Of a DNA stretch of 64,000 bases, positions 1 to 15,000 are shown one piece after another (position 1 is the stretch's first letter; every line of letters begins with the position of its first letter). Source of the stretch: Nocardia stercoris (GTDB lineage: Bacteria > Actinomycetota > Actinomycetes > Mycobacteriales > Mycobacteriaceae); the NCBI RefSeq assembly GCF_003696265.1, contig NZ_RFFH01000010.1, positions 182,834 to 246,833 of the forward strand, written 5' to 3'. A program made the position numbers and the translations under genes. A model generated the notes under the pieces. That model was given only the letters and a program-made list of their open reading frames with translations. It made no database searches and was not told the DNA's origin.

Positions 1-3000
1 TGGATCCCCGCCGCGACACCGTCGCCACCCTGGGGCAGCTGGAGCTGCGGCTGTCGGGCGAGGTGAGCGAAGCGCTGCTGACCACGGTCCCGGCGGCGAT
101 CCACGGTGAGATCGACGACGTCCTGCTCACCGCGCTGGCCCGGGCCGTGCGCCGCTGGCTCGGATCCACCGGGCCGGTCCTGGTGGACCTGGAAGGCCAC
201 GGCCGCGAAGAGTTCGCCGCCGACCTGGAGCTGTCGCGCACCGTCGGCTGGTTCACCGCGGTGTACCCGGTGCGGCTGGAACCGGCCGCCGCCGACATCG
301 TCACCGAAGCCAAAGCGGTCAAGGAACACCTGCGCCGCATCCCGGACAAGGGACTCGGCTACGGACTGCTGCGCTACCTCGACAGCGACGAATCCGCCAC
401 CGAAGTACACGGGCCCACACCGGAAATCGGGTTCAACTACCTGGGCCGCTTCCGCGACGACGCCGACACCGGGCAGTGGGCCGGCCACACCGGACTGCGC
501 AGCGGCGGCGCCGACGACATCGCGCTGACCCACGTCGTCGACGTCACCGCCGTCACCGCGGACACCGCGACCGGGCCGGTGTTCGTCACCTCCCTCACCT
601 GGGCCGGGGAGCTCCTCGACGAGCCGCGGGTGCGCGCCCTCGGCGAACTGTGGTTCGCGGAGCTGACCGAGCTGGTGCGCGCGGTCGCCGCGGGCGGCGG
701 CGGTCACACGCCGTCGGACTTTCCGCTGGTGCCCCTCGCGCAGAACGAGATCGACCAACTGGCAACGGAATTCGCCGAGGACGGCGGGATCGCCGACCTG
801 CTGCCGCTGTCACCGCTGCAGGAGGGCTTGGCCTTCCACGCCGGCTACGGCGCCGACGTGTACACCGCGCAGTTCGTCATCGACTTCGACGGGCCGCTGA
901 ACCGCGCGCTGCTGCACGAGTGCCTGCACCAGGTCGTGCGGCGCCACGACAATCTGCGGGCCGGATTCCGGCGGACGGCCGCGGGTTTCGGCGTTCAGGT
1001 GGTGCCCGGCACGGTCGGTCCGGCCTACACGGTGACCGACGTGTCGGCCGCGCTGGACCCCGAGGAACAGGCCGCCGAGCTGGCGGCCGCCCAGCGGCGC
1101 AAGCCGTTCGATCTGCGCCGGCCGCCGCTGCTGCGCTTCGTCCTGGTGATCCTGGGCACCGACCGGCACCGGTTGATCCTCACCAACCATCACATCCTGC
1201 TCGACGGCTGGTCGATGCCGCTGCTGCTGAGCGAGATCTTCGCCCTGTACCGCGGCGCGGGCGAACCCGGCACACTGTCGCGGGTCCGCCCCTACCGCGA
1301 CTACCTGCGCTGGCTCGCCGACGCGGATCGTGAAGCGGCGGCACAGGCCTGGTCGGGCGCACTGGCCGGACTCACCGAACCCACGCTGCTCGCCGGCGCG
1401 GGATCCGCCACGGTGCAGGTGCCCGAGCAGGTCCGCGCCGAGTTGACCGAATCGGCGACCCGGGAGCTGACCGACCGCGCCCGCCGCTGGGGTGTCACAC
1501 CCAGCACGGTTGTGCAGACGGTGTGGGCGTTGCTGCTGGCCGGGGAGACCGGACGCGACGATGTCGTGTTCGGGTCCATGGTGTCCGGGCGGCCGGTCGA
1601 GGTCGAGGGCGCCGACACGATGATCGGGTTGTTCATCAACACCGTGCCGGTCCGGGTCCGGCTGCGGCCCGCGCAGTCCTTCGCCGATCTGGTGCGGGCG
1701 GTGCAGGAGCAGCAGAGCGCCCTGTTCGCCCACCACCATCTCGGGCTCGCGGAGATCCAGCAGCGCACCGGCTTCCGGCAGCTGTTCGACACCCTGACCG
1801 TGTACGAGAACTATCCGATCGCCGCCGGGAACGGTGGATCCGGTGTCGAGGTGGAGCCCGGGCTGCGGGCCGCCGTCGTGGCCGGCAGCGACGCCACCCA
1901 TTACCCGCTCGCGCTGATGGTGGTGCCCGGGGACACGATGCGCTTGCGGCTCGACTTCCAGCCCGACGTCGTCGCCGGTGCGCGGGCCGCCGCGATGCTG
2001 GACCGGTTCACGACGATCCTGGCCGCCGTCGTGGCCGACCCGTCCGCACTGATCTCGCGGATCCCGGCGATGTCGGCGGCGGAGCACGCGCGGATGGTGC
2101 GGGACACCGGCACCGCCGCCGCGGCCGCCCCGCCGCTGCCGGAGGCGTTCGCCGCGCGGGCCGCGGCGCACCCGGACGCGATCGCGATCGTCGCCGGCGG
2201 TACGTCGCTGACCTACCGGGAGCTCGACGAGCGGTCCGGCCGGCTGGCCCGCCGGTTGATCGCGCACGGCGCCGGACCGGAACGTGTTGTGGCCGTTGCC
2301 TTGCCGCGCACCGCGACGCTGCCGATCGCGTTGCTGGCGGTGCTGCGGTCCGGGGCCGCCTACGTGCCGGTGGACCCGGCCTATCCGCAGGACCGCTCGC
2401 GGTTCATCCTCTCCGACGCGAATCCGGTGATGGTGCTGACCGACAGCACGGTCGCCGACCGGATTCCGCGGACCGGGACCGTGTGGCTGCTGCTCGACGA
2501 GCCGCAGCCCGTCACCGACACCGCGGCAACCGAATACGCTGCGCCCGTAGCGGTTCCGCCGGAGAGCCTCGCGTATCTGATCTACACCTCGGGCACCACC
2601 GGCGTGCCCAAGGGCGTGGCGGTGTCGCGGGCGAACCTCGCGGCACTGGTTCGGGCCACCCGGTTCCTCCAGCCCGCGCAGACCGGTCCCAGCCGGGTGC
2701 TGGGGTCGACGTCGGCGGCCTTCGACGTCTCGGTCTTCGAGCTGTTCACCACGCTGTGCGCCGGCGGTTCGGTCGAGATCGTCGACGACGCCCTGGCACT
2801 GGGCGAACGCCCGCAATGGTCCGGCGACGTCCTGAGCATGGTCCCCTCGGCGTTCGACGCCGTGGCCGCGCACACCGAGACGGTGCTGCGCGCCGCGACG
2901 ATCGTGTTCGCCGGTGAGGCACTCACCCACGCCACGATCGAGCGGGCCCGCGACCGGATACCGGGTGTGCGAGTGGTCAACGCCTACGGGCCGACCGAGT

Positions 3001-6000
3001 CGACGGTCTTCGCGACCACTGCGGTGCCGGTCCCCGGATCGAGCGGTCCGGTGCCGATCGGCGCGCCGCTGCCGGGTGTGCGCGCCCATGTCCTCGACGG
3101 CTGGCTGCGGCCGGTGCCGGCCGGGGTGGCCGGTGAGCTGTATCTCGGTGGCGCGCAGGTGGCGCGCGGATACCACGCGCGACCCGAGCTGACCGCCGTG
3201 CGGTTCGTCGCCGATCCGGCGGATCCCGGTGCCCGCCTGTATCGCACCGGTGACGTGGTGCGCCGCGACGATTCCGGGGCACTGGAATACCTGGGCCGCG
3301 CCGACGACCAGGTGAAGATCCGCGGCTACCGCATCGAACTCGGCGAGATCGACGCCGTCCTGACCACGCACCCGCTGATCGAGCAGGCCGTGGTGGTGGC
3401 GCACGACGGTGGTGGCGGCAAGCAGCTGGTCGGCTATGTCGTCGCCGATCCGACTGCCGCCGTACCGGATTCGGCCGAGATCCGGGCCTACGTCGGCGAC
3501 CGCCTGCCCGAGTACATGGTGCCGGCCGTGGTGATGGTGCTCGACGCCCTGCCGCTGTCGGCCAACGGCAAAATCGACCGGAAGGCTCTGCCGGCACCGG
3601 TTTTCGCCGCCGGAACCGCCTACCGGGCGCCGGCCACGCCGCAGGAGCGGGTCCTGACCGCGCTGTTCGCGGAGGTGCTCGGGGCCGAGCGGGTCGGTGT
3701 CGACGACAGTTTCTTCGACCTCGGCGGGCACTCGCTGCTGGCGACCCGCCTGGTCAGCCGGATCCGCGCCGACCTGGGGGCGGAGGTCCCGATCCGGGCG
3801 ATCTTCGATACCCCGACTGTCGCCGCGCTGGCCCCGATCGTGGGCGACCGGGCGCGGCACCAGGTGCGGACCGCACTGCGCCGGCGGGAGCGGCCGCGGC
3901 GGCTGCCGCTGTCCTACGCGCAGCAACGATTGTGGTTCCTCTACCAGCTCGACGGACCGTCGGCGACCTACAACCTGCCGCTGGCGGTCCGCCTGACCGG
4001 CGCGCTCGATCCGGCCGCGCTGACCGCCGCGGTCGGCGACCTGCTGCACCGCCACGAGAGCCTGCGCACGGTGTTCGGCAGCGACGACGCGGGCACCGGG
4101 TACCAGCGGGTCCTCGACCTCGCCGATCTCGAAGTCCCCGTACGGATCTCGGACCTCACCGGTGCCGCGGAGCACGAGGTCGAGCGGGAGGTGGCCGCGG
4201 CCGCCCGGTATCCGTTCCGGCTCGACCACGAGATTCCGGTCCGGGCCACGATCGTGGTCCGCGGCTCTGCGGAATACCTGCTGGTGCTGGTCGTGCATCA
4301 CATCGCCGGTGACGGCTGGTCGCTGACCCCGTTGGCCCGGGACCTGGCCGACGCGTACCGGGCGCGGGCCGCCGGCGTCGCGCCCGCGTGGACTCCGCTG
4401 CCGGTGCAGTACGCCGACTACACGCTGTGGCAGCGCGAGCTGCTCGGCTCGGAGTCCGACCCCGGCAGCCTGCTGTCGCGCCAATTCGATTACTGGCGTG
4501 CGGAACTGGCGGGCCTTCCGGAGCAGCTCGCGTTGCCGTCCGACCGTCCCCGGCCCCGCGTGGCCTCGCATCGAGGTGCCCTCGCGCCGTGGGAGATCGA
4601 CGCCGCCACGGCGGCCGCCATCACCGGGCTGGCGCGGTCGCGGCAGGCGACGGTGTCGATGGTGCTGCAGGCCGGATTGGCCGTGCTGCTGTCCAAACTC
4701 GGTGCGGGCCAAGACATCCCGATCGGCTCGCTGATCGCCGGCCGGACCGACGCGGCACTCGACGACCTGGTCGGATTCTTCGTCAACACCTGGGTGCTGC
4801 GGGCCGAGGTGACCCCGGGCGCGTCGTTCGCCCGGCACGTGGACCGGGTCGCGCAGCAGGCGCTGGCGGCGTACGCGAATCAGGACGCGCCCTTCGAGCG
4901 GCTGGTCGAACTGGTGAATCCGGTTCGCTCGCAGGCACATCACCCGCTGTTCCAGGTGTCACTGGTGGTGCAGAACACCGGTCCCGCCACCGCCGACTTC
5001 GGTGCCGTCACCGTCGAGGACTATCCGGTGACCACCGGCACCGCCCGATTCGACCTGCTGTTCTCGGTGGCCGACGACAATCGCGGCGGACTGACCGGCT
5101 CGATCGAATACGCCACCGACCTGTTCGACCGTTCGACCATCGAGGCCCTGGCGGCCCGGTTCACCCGCCTGCTCGCCGATCTGACCGCGGCCCCGGACGA
5201 GCCGGTGGGCCGGATCGACGTGCTCGACGCCGTCGAGCGCCGGCGAATTCTGCGGGACTGGAACGACACCGCCGCCCGGACCGATCTCGCCGACCGGTTC
5301 GGCAGGGCCGCGGCCGTCGACAATGCCGCTTCGATGGCCGAGTTGTTCACCCGGCGCGCCGGCGCGCAGCCGGACGCGACGGCCGTGGTCGACGGCGGCG
5401 GATCGCTGACCTACCGGGAACTCGACGAGCGGTCGGGTCGCCTGGCCCGGATGCTGATCGAGCGGGGCGCGGCGGCGGAACGGCTCGTGGCCGTGGCGCT
5501 GCCGCGGACCACCGACCTGCTGGTGGCGTTGCTCGCGGTAGCGAAGTCGGGTGCGGGATATGTGCCGTTGGATCCGGCGTATCCGCGGGATCGGCTGCGG
5601 TTCATCCAGTCCGACGCCCAGCCGATCCTGGTGGTGACCGACAGCACGGTGACCGCGCGGATTCCGGCGGTTCGGATCACCGAGCGGGACGTGCCGCGAC
5701 TGCTGCTCGACGCGCCCGAGGTGCTCGCGGAGCTGGCGGCGGCCGAACCGGCCGATCCCGTGGCGGTGCCGCCGGGCACTGTCGCCTACCTGATCTACAC
5801 CTCCGGCACCACCGGTGTGCCCAAGGGCGTGGCGGTGTCGCGGGCGAACCTGGTGGCGCTGGTCCGGGCTACCCTGCCGGAGCCGATTCCGGTTGCGGGG
5901 GAACAGAGTTCGGCGGTCCGGGTGCTGGCGTCGACCTCGGCGGCGTTCGACGTGTCGGTGTTCGAGCTGTTCACCACGCTGTGTGCGGGTGGTTCGGTGG

Positions 6001-9000
6001 AGATCGTGGACGACGCGCTGGCTGTGGGGCAGCGGGATTCGTGGTCCGGTGCGGTGATGAGTATGGTGCCGTCGGCGTTCGACGCGGTCGCCGCGCACAC
6101 CGAGACTGCGTTGGACGTGCATACGGTGGTGTTCGCCGGTGAGGGACTGACCCACGCCACGATCCAGCGCGCACGGGACCGGATTCCGGGTGTGCGGGTG
6201 GTGAACGCCTACGGCCCGACCGAGTCCACCGTGTTCGCGACGACCGCGGTGCTCGGCGAGACGGTCGCCGGCGGGCCGGTGCCGATCGGTGTGCCGCTGC
6301 CCGGTGTGCGGGCCTACGTCCTGGACGGCTGGCTGCGGCCGGTTCCGGCCGGGGTGCCCGGTGAGCTGTATCTGGCGGGAACGCAGGTCGCGCGTGGCTA
6401 TCACGCGCGGCCCGAGCTGACCGCGGCCCGGTTCGTCGCCGACCCGTTCGGCGCCGGCCGCCTGTACCGCACCGGTGACGTGGTGCGCTGGAACGCCTCC
6501 GGCGTCCTGGAATATCTGGGTCGCGCCGACGACCAGGTGAAGGTGCGTGGCTTCCGGATCGAGCTGGGCGAGATCGAGGCGGCGGCGACCGCGCATCCGG
6601 CGGTCGCCCAGGCGGTGGTCGTCGCGCACGACACCGGTGCGGGCAAGCAGCTGGTCGGCTACGTCGTCGGCGGGGAGTCCGAAGGCGAAGGCGCGGTGCC
6701 GGATTCGGCTTCGGTGCGGTCGTTCCTGCGGGAGCGGTTGCCGGAGTACATGGTTCCCGCCGTCGTGATGGTGCTGGACGCACTGCCGTTGTCGGCGAAC
6801 GGGAAGATCGATCGAAAAGCGTTGCCGGAGCCGTTTTTCGCGGCCGGGACGGCGTATCGGGCGCCGGTGTCGGCGGTCGAACGGATATTGGCGGACGTGT
6901 ACGCCGAGATCCTGGGCCGGGACACGGTCGGTGTGGACGACGATTTCTTCGAGATCGGCGGCGATTCCATCCGTTCCATCCAGGTGGTGTCGCGGGCGCG
7001 TGCGGCAGGTGTATTGATCAGTCCGCGTGCGGTTTTCGAGCACCGCACCGTGGCCGCCCTCGCGCGGGTCGCGCAGGCCGGCCCGGAGCGCGAGCTCCTC
7101 TCCGAGCTGCCCGGTGGCGGGATCGGCTGGATGCCGTTGCTGCCCGCCGCGCGGTTCGTGCGCGAGCTGGGTGCGGGTTTCGAGCGGTTCAATCAGTCGA
7201 TGCTGCTGGACCTTCCGGTGGGTATCGACCTGAACGGCCTGGTCGCGACGTGGCGGGCGGTGCTGGACCGGCATCCGGTGCTGACCGCGCGCCTGGTCGA
7301 CAGTGCGGACGGTCCCGGGCTGCTGACGGTCCCGGCCGACGAGGTCGACCTCGCCGCCGCGATCCGGCGGGTGTGCGTCGCGGACAACGACATTCGTGAC
7401 GTGGATCCGCTGGTTGTGGCGGGCGAGCTCGACGCGGCGGCGGCGCGCCTGGCCCCCACGGCCGGCGTGCTGCTGGCGCTGGTCTGGTTCGACTTCGGCG
7501 TCGACCGGCCGGGCGTGCTGGGCGTGGTCGCCCACCACCTGGCCGTCGACGGTGTGTCCTGGCGGATCCTGTTGCCCGACCTGGCCGCCGCCTGGGCGCG
7601 GCTGCGCGACGGCGACCGCCCGGAACTCCCGGCCGCGGGCACGTCGCTGCGCCGCTGGTCGCACGCGCTGGCCGAACAGGCCACGACCGCCGAGCGGGTC
7701 GCCGAATTGTCCTGGTGGACAACCGCACTGGCCGGTCACGACCCGGTGCTCGGGCGGCGGGAACTCGATCCGGCCCGCGACACCCACGCCACCGTCGACC
7801 AACTGGAACTGCGGCTGACCCCCGCGGTCACCGACGCCGTCCTGACCGCCCTGCCGACCGCGATCCACGGCCACGTCGACGACGGCCTGCTGGCCGCCCT
7901 GGCGGTCGCCGTGGCGGTGTGGCGGCGCGACCACGCCGGTCCGGACGCGGGCTCGCCGGCCGACCCGGTGGTCCGGCTCGAAGGTCACGGCCGCGAGGAA
8001 GCCCTGGTCGCGGGCGCGGACCTGTCCGCCGCCGTCGGCTGGTTCACCACCATGTACCCGCTGCGCCTCACCCTGCCCGACGACCTCGACCTCGACGACG
8101 TGCTAGCGGGTGGGCCGGCCGCGGGGCGCGCGGTCAAGTGGGTGAAGGAGCTGCTGCGGGCGGTGCCCGATCGCGGCGCCGGGTACGGGATGCTGCGCTA
8201 CCTGAACCCCGACACCGCTGCCACGCTCGCCGGATTGCCCAGTGGCCGAATCGGATTCAACTATCTGGGCCGCTTCGAGACGGCCGACGTGATGCCCGCC
8301 CGCTGGCAGGGTCTGGGCTGGACGCCGACCACCGGCGTCGCGGCGCACCCGGGCTATCCCGAGCTGCCGGCGCTGTCGGCGCTGGAGATCAACGCCGCCG
8401 TCACCGACGACGGCGCCGGTCCGGTGCTGGGCGCGTCGTTCACCTACGTGCCCGGTGTGCTCGACGCGGCCGCGGTGGACGAACTCGCCGGCCTGTGGCA
8501 GGCCGCGCTGACCGGTCTGGCCGGCTACACCGCGACCCCCGGCGCGGGCGGGCTGACGCCGTCGGATCTGCCGCTGGTCGCGCTCGACCAGGACGGGATC
8601 GAGTCCTTCGAGGCGCGTTATCCCGCGGTCGAAGACATCTGGCCGGTCACGTCGATGCAGTCGGGACTGCTGTTCCACGCCGACCTCGCCGAATCCGGCT
8701 TCGACGCCTACCACATGCAGGTCGTCTTCGATCTGGCCGGCGCGGTCGATCCCGAGCGGTTGCGTGCCGCCGGTCAAGCCGTGGTGGACCGGCACGCGAG
8801 CCTGCGCACGGCCTATGCCGCCGCCGCGGACGGTTCGACCGTCGCGGTCGTCGTGCGCGGTGTGACGCTGCCCTGGCAGGAACTGGACCTGCGTGACACG
8901 GCAGCCGACCAGCAGGCGGTCGCCGTGTCGAAGCTGCTCGACTCCGACCGGGCCACCCGCTTCGACCTCGCCGAGCCCCCGTTGCTGCGACTGGCCCTGA

Positions 9001-12000
9001 TCCGCACCGGCCCCGACCGGTCGCGGCTCGTGCTGACCGCCCACCACGTGCTGCTCGACGGCTGGTCACTGCCGGTGCTGCTCGGTGACCTGTTCACTCG
9101 CTACAGCGGCGGCGCGGCCGCCGCGAACCCCGCGACCTATCGGGACTTCCTGGGCTGGTGGCAGTCTCGCGACACGGCGGCCACCGAACGCGTGTGGACC
9201 GGCTACCTGGCCGGGGTCACCGAACCGACCTTCCTGGCCCCCAGCGCGTCCGACTCCTCGGCACTCGACGTGGACGTGCTCGAGACAGTGGATATCGCGC
9301 TGCCCGAGCCGGTTTCGCGTGGACTGTCGACGCTGGCCGGTACCTGTGGGGTCACGGTGAACACGATCGTGCAGGTCAGCTGGGCGGTGCTGGTCGCCGC
9401 GGTGACCGGCCGCGCCGACGTGGTGTTCGGCGCCACCGTCTCGGGCCGCCCCGCCGACCTCCCCGGCGCGGACTCGATCATCGGGCTGCTGATCAACACC
9501 GTGCCGGTGCGGGTCCGGATCGACGCGGCCGACACACCGGCCGGGCTGCTGCGCCGGCATCAGGCGGAACAGGGCGCCCTGCTCGACCACCACCACTTCC
9601 CGCTGACCGAGGCGCACCGGATCACCGGCGTCCCGGCGCTGTTCGACACGCTCGTGGCGTTCGAATCCTTCCCGATCGACCACCGTGCCCGCAGCGGCGC
9701 CCTCTCGGTCACTGGCGTGGAAAACCGCAGCGGCACCAACTACCCGGTCACCATCACCGCCAACGCGATTCCCGACCTCGTCCTGTCGCTGCAATACGAC
9801 ACCACGGTCCTCGACCGAGCCGAGATCGACCGGCTCACCGCCCGGTATGCGGCAGTACTGAAGTCGTTCGCTACCACACCGGACACCGCGATCGGCTCAC
9901 TCTCGATCCTGCTGCCCGAAGAACAGCGCATGCTGCACAGCTGGAACGACACGCGCACGGATGCCGCGGTGGTATCGCTGCCGGCGATGTTCGCCGCACG
10001 GGTCGCGCAGACCCCGGACGCGGTCGCGGTAATCGCCGCCGGGGCAATAGCCGAGTCGCGAGAAGACCACGCGGACAGTGTGATTGCTGGTGCGACTGAG
10101 CTGGGTGAAGGCAGTGTGGGTGCGGGCACGGCGAGCGGGCCGCGGTCAGGTCACAGCGGCATTGTGGTTGCGGGCGCGGTCAACGGACTGCGAGAAGGCC
10201 ACGCGGACAGCGTAGTGGCTGGTGCGGTGTCGGTGACCTACGCCGAGTTGGATGCGCGGGCGAACGCTGTGGCGTGGTGGCTGCTCGAGCGCGGCGTTGT
10301 CGCGGAGGAAGCGGTGGCGGTTGTTCTGCCCCGGTCCGTGGATCTCGTCGTGGCGTTGTTGGGTGTGGCGAAGGCGGGTGCGGTGTTCGTGCCGTTGCTG
10401 CCGGAGTGGCCGCAGTCGCGGCGCGATCAGGTCGCCGCGCACGCCGGCATCCGGACGACGGTGACGAGTGCCGTTGTCGCGGGGGCTGTGTCGGCTCGGC
10501 CCGATGCGGTGGACCCGGGTGTGATCGTGGATCCCGATCAGCTGGTGTACGTGATGTACACGTCGGGTTCGACCGGTGAGCCCAAGGGTGTCGCGGTCAG
10601 GCATCGGGATGTGACCGCGCTCGTGCAGGACCGGTGTTTCGCCGGTGGCGCGCACGGGCGGGTGTTGGTGCATTCGCCGCATTCGTTCGACGCGTCGACG
10701 TATGAGTTGTGGGTGCCGCTGCTCAATGGTGGTCAGGTCGTGTTGGCCGAGCCGGATTCGGGCCCTGCGGAATTGGCGGCGTTGATTGCTGACTCTGGTG
10801 TGACTGGGTTGTGGTTGACCGCTGGTTTGTTCGCGGTGATGGCGCAGGAACACCCACAGTGTTTCGTGGGTGTGCGGCAGGTGTGGACCGGTGGTGACGT
10901 GGTGTCGCCGGATGCGGTGCGCCAGGTGCGCCAGGCGTGTCCGGCAACGGTGATCGTGAACGGGTACGGGCCTACGGAGACAACGACTTTCGCCACCTCC
11001 TACGCGATCCGCTCGGCTCGATCCGCAGCCGAGGCTCAGACCGGATTCGGACCTGGCGACCTGCGGCGCGAGTCGGCAGTCGATGCACGGGTGGATGCGG
11101 ATACTGGCGTGGCCAGTATCGGACGGGCCGAGGTCGAGGGTGGACCGTGGTCTATCGCTCCTGGGAACCCCGTCGGCGTGGAGAACCGCGGTGGCGTCGA
11201 GAACCCCGGCGGCGTCGAGTATCGAGGCAGCCTCGTGAAGCGCGGCGGCGTCGAGAACGTGGGCGTCGAGCGCCGCCGCGGCGTCGAGAACCGCTGCGGC
11301 GCAGCCGAATATCTCGACGGTACGTCGGTCCCGATCGGGCGTCCGCTGGACAATATGCGGCTGTTGGTACTGGACGGCTGGTTGCGGCCGGTGCCGCTCG
11401 GCGCGGTCGGTGAGCTGTATGTGGCTGGTGCCGGTGTCGCCCGCGGGTACGCGGGGCGCCCGGATCTGACGGGCGTGCGGTTCGTGGCCGACCCGAACGG
11501 GTCGGGGGAGCGGGTCTACCGGACCGGTGACCTGGTGCGCTGGAACGACTCCGGTGTGTTGGAGTACGCGGGACGTGCTGATGATCAGGTGAAGATCCGG
11601 GGTTTCCGGATCGAGCCGGGCGAGGTCGAGGCCGTGTTGGCGGCCGACCCGGTGGTGGGTCGTGCGGTTGTTGTCGTGGTGGACGGTCCGGCCGGGAAGC
11701 GGTTGGCGGCCTATGTGACTCCCGCGCAGGACGGTGGTGCCGCCGCGATCGACACCGTGGCGCTGCGGGCCCGCGCGGCGGATCGCCTGCCCGCATACCT
11801 GGTGCCGGGGGTGATCACGGCCATCGACGCGGTGCCGTTGACCGGCAACGGCAAGGTCGACCGAAAAGCGCTGCCGGAGGCGGACTTCCGGACCACGTCG
11901 TACCGGGCACCGGAGTCACCGGTGGAACGGGTACTGGCCGGCTTGTTCGAGGAGATTCTCGGTGTCGAGCGGGTCGGCGTGGACGACAGCTTCTTCGATC

Positions 12001-15000
12001 TGGGCGGGCACTCGCTGCTGGCGACCCGTCTGACCAGTCGCATCCGCGCCGAACTGGACGCGGAGATACCCATCCGGACCGTGTTCCGGGAACCGACCGT
12101 GGCCGCGCTGGCCGGCGTGGTGGGCCGGGTCGCGGGTGACGGTGTGCGGACGGCGCTGCGGCTGCGGGAGCGGCCGGAGCGGTTGCCGCTGTCGTTCGCG
12201 CAGCAGCGGCTGTGGTTCCTGTACCGGCTCGAGGGTCCCTCGGCGACCTACAACATCCCGCTGGCCCTGACCCTCACCGGCGCCGTCGACCCGGCGGCGC
12301 TGACCGCCGCGATCACGGACGTGGTCACCCGGCACGAGAGCCTGCGGACGATCTTCACCGTCGACGCGGACGGCATTGCCGCGCAACGAATCCTGGACCC
12401 CGCCACAGCCGAGGTCCCGGTCCGGACGCTGGATCTGACCGCTGCGGACGATGCCGAGGTCGACGGCGTGATCGCCGGCGAGGCAGCCCATCTGTTCGAG
12501 CTCGACACCGAGATCCCGCTGCGGTCCACCCTGATCCGCCGCGACGCGAAGACCCTGCTCGTGCTGCTGGTCGTCCATCACATCGCCGGTGACGGCTGGT
12601 CGCTGGCGCCGCTGGCCCGCGACCTGGCGGAGGCCTACCGGGCTCGGGCGGCGGGCAGCGCGCCCGCGTGGGCACCGTTGCCGGTGCAGTACGCGGACTA
12701 CACGCTGTGGCAGGGTGAACTGCTGGGCGAGGAGTCCGATCCGGAGAGTGTGCTGTCGCGGCAGTTCGACTACTGGCGGACCGAATTGGCCGGTGTCCCG
12801 GAGCAATTGGCGCTGCCGACCGACCGGCCGCGCCCCCGGGTGGCGTCCTACCAGGGTGCAACCGAGCCGCTGACGATCGACCCCATCACCGCAGCCGCGA
12901 TCGCCGAGCTGGCACGGACACGGCAGGCAACAGTGTCGATGGTGTTGCAGGCCGGTTTGGCGGTGTTGTTGTCGAAGTTGGGTGCGGGGGAGGATATTCC
13001 GATCGGCTCGCCGATCGCGGGCCGTACCGACGCGGCGCTCGATGATCTGGTCGGGTTCTTCGTCAACACCTGGGTGTTGCGGGCCCAGGTGCGGCCTACA
13101 GCGACGTTCGCCGAGCTCGTCGATCAGGTCGCGGACAAGGCCCTGGCCGCCTACGCCAACCAGGACGCTCCGTTCGAGCGCTTGGTGGAGTTGGTGAATC
13201 CGGTTCGTTCGCAGGCGCATCACCCGCTGTTCCAGGTATCGCTGACCGTGCAGAACACCGCCGCCGCGACCGCCGATTTCGGTGACGTCGAGGTCGCCGC
13301 TAACCCGGTGTCGACTGGGACCGCGCGCTTCGATCTGCTGTTCGCGCTGGCCGAGCACGAATCCGGTGGGCTCATCGGGTCGATCGAATACGCGACCGAC
13401 CTGTTCGACCGGGCGAGCGTGCGGCGGCTGGCCGACCGGTTCACCCGCCTGCTGGCGGCACTGACCGACCGGCCGGAGCAGCCGGTCGGGAACCTCGACC
13501 TCCTCGCTGCCGACGAACGCCGTCAGGTGCTGCACGACTGGAACGACACCGCGCGCCGGACCGGAGTCCCCGCCGGCACCGCGGTCTCGGTCGTCGCCGC
13601 GGTAGCCGCGCGGGCCGCGGCCGAACCGGACGCGGTCGCGGTGGTTTCCACGACGCGGACCCTCACCTACCGGGAGCTCGACGACCGCTGCGGGCGACTC
13701 GCCCGGCTGCTGGCCGAGCGCGGCGCGGGCGCGGAAGCGGTTGTGGCCGTAGCCTTGCCGCGCACCGCCGACCTGCTGGTGGCCCTGCTGGCGGTGATCC
13801 GGTCGGGGGCGGGCTACGTACCGCTGGACCCGGCGTATCCGTCGGATCGGTTGCGGTTCATCCAGTCCGACGCCCGGCCGGTCCTCTTGCTGACCGACAG
13901 CAGCGTGGCGCCGGGTATCCCGGAGGTAGGCGAGTTCGCCGGTGGCGCACCGAGTCTCGCCGAAACCGCCGCCGTGCGGGACTCGGCCGTCCCGCGCCTG
14001 CTGCTCGACGACCCGGCGGTCGAAGCGGAACTCGCGCAGCGGGAACCCCTTGCGCCGGTCGATGTTCCGGACGCGGCGCTGGCGTACCTCATCTACACCT
14101 CCGGCACCACCGGCGTACCGAAGGGCGTGGCGGTCACTCGAGGGAACCTGGCCGCGGTCGTCGGGGCCACGGTGTCGATGCAGGTCCGGGACTCCGGTGA
14201 ACCGGGTCCGGTCCTGGCGTCGACGTCGGCGGCGTTCGACGTGTCGGTGTTCGAGCTGTTCACCACGCTGCACGCGGGTGGTTCGGTCGAGATCGTGGAC
14301 GACGCACTCGCTGTGGGGCAACGGGATTCGTGGTCCGGTGCGGTGATGAGTATGGTGCCGTCGGCTTTCGACGCGGTCGCCGCGCACACAGAGACGGTGC
14401 TGGCAGCGGACTCGATCGTATTCGCCGGTGAGGCCTTGACCTGGGCGACGATCGAGCGGGCGCGCGACCGGATCCCGGGCGTACGCGTCCTGAACGGTTA
14501 CGGTCCGACCGAGTCGACGGTGTTCGCCACCACCGCGGTCCTCGACCGAACCGGAACCGGTCCGGTGCCGATCGGCATGCCGCTGCCCGGCGTGCGGGCC
14601 TACGTGCTCGACGGCCGCCTGCGGCCGGTCCCGGCCGGTGTGCCGGGTGAGCTGTATCTCGCGGGCGCCCAACTGGCACGCGGCTACCACGAGCGCCCGG
14701 ACCTGACCGGTGGGCGTTTCGTCGCCGACCCGTTCGACAGCACGGGCGGCCGGCTGTACCGCACCGGTGACGTGGTGCGCTGGAATGCCTCCGGCATCCT
14801 CGAATACGTGGGTCGCGCCGACGACCAGGTCAAGGTGCGCGGCTTCCGCATCGAACTCGGTGAGATCGAGGCGGCCCTGACCGCGCATCCCGACATCGCT
14901 CAGGCCGTCGTGGTCGCGCACGACGGTGACGCGGGCAAGCAGCTCGTCGGATACGTGGTCGCGGCCCGGTCCGGCACCGCGCGAGACTCGGCCGCGGTAC

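Larger units (their letters stand above)
8601..12130 (+). other. Module 3: C(DCL)-A-T, valine-type pocket DAYWWGGTFK
   Basis: This module adds an L residue after a D donor. The C domain (8601-9960) has VWPVT-like DCL opening residues (IWPVTSMQSGLLFH) and HHVLLDG at 9042-9062. The A domain (9970-11890) reads D A Y W W G G T F K, close to the valine code DAFWIGGTFK of GrsB, so valine is the best guess. This A domain is about 150 residues longer than usual because of two insertions. One (10040-10230) precedes the first core motif. The other (11008-11325) lies between NGYGPTE and the GELYVAG motif and holds a six-residue repeat. The carrier (11890-12130) has GGHSL, serine codon 12012-12014. Confidence 0.92.

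Noticed and set aside
63..65. GTG as start codon of the first gene
   Set aside because: The same frame upstream (from position 3) encodes residues conserved in every other E domain, so the gene simply runs in from outside the window.
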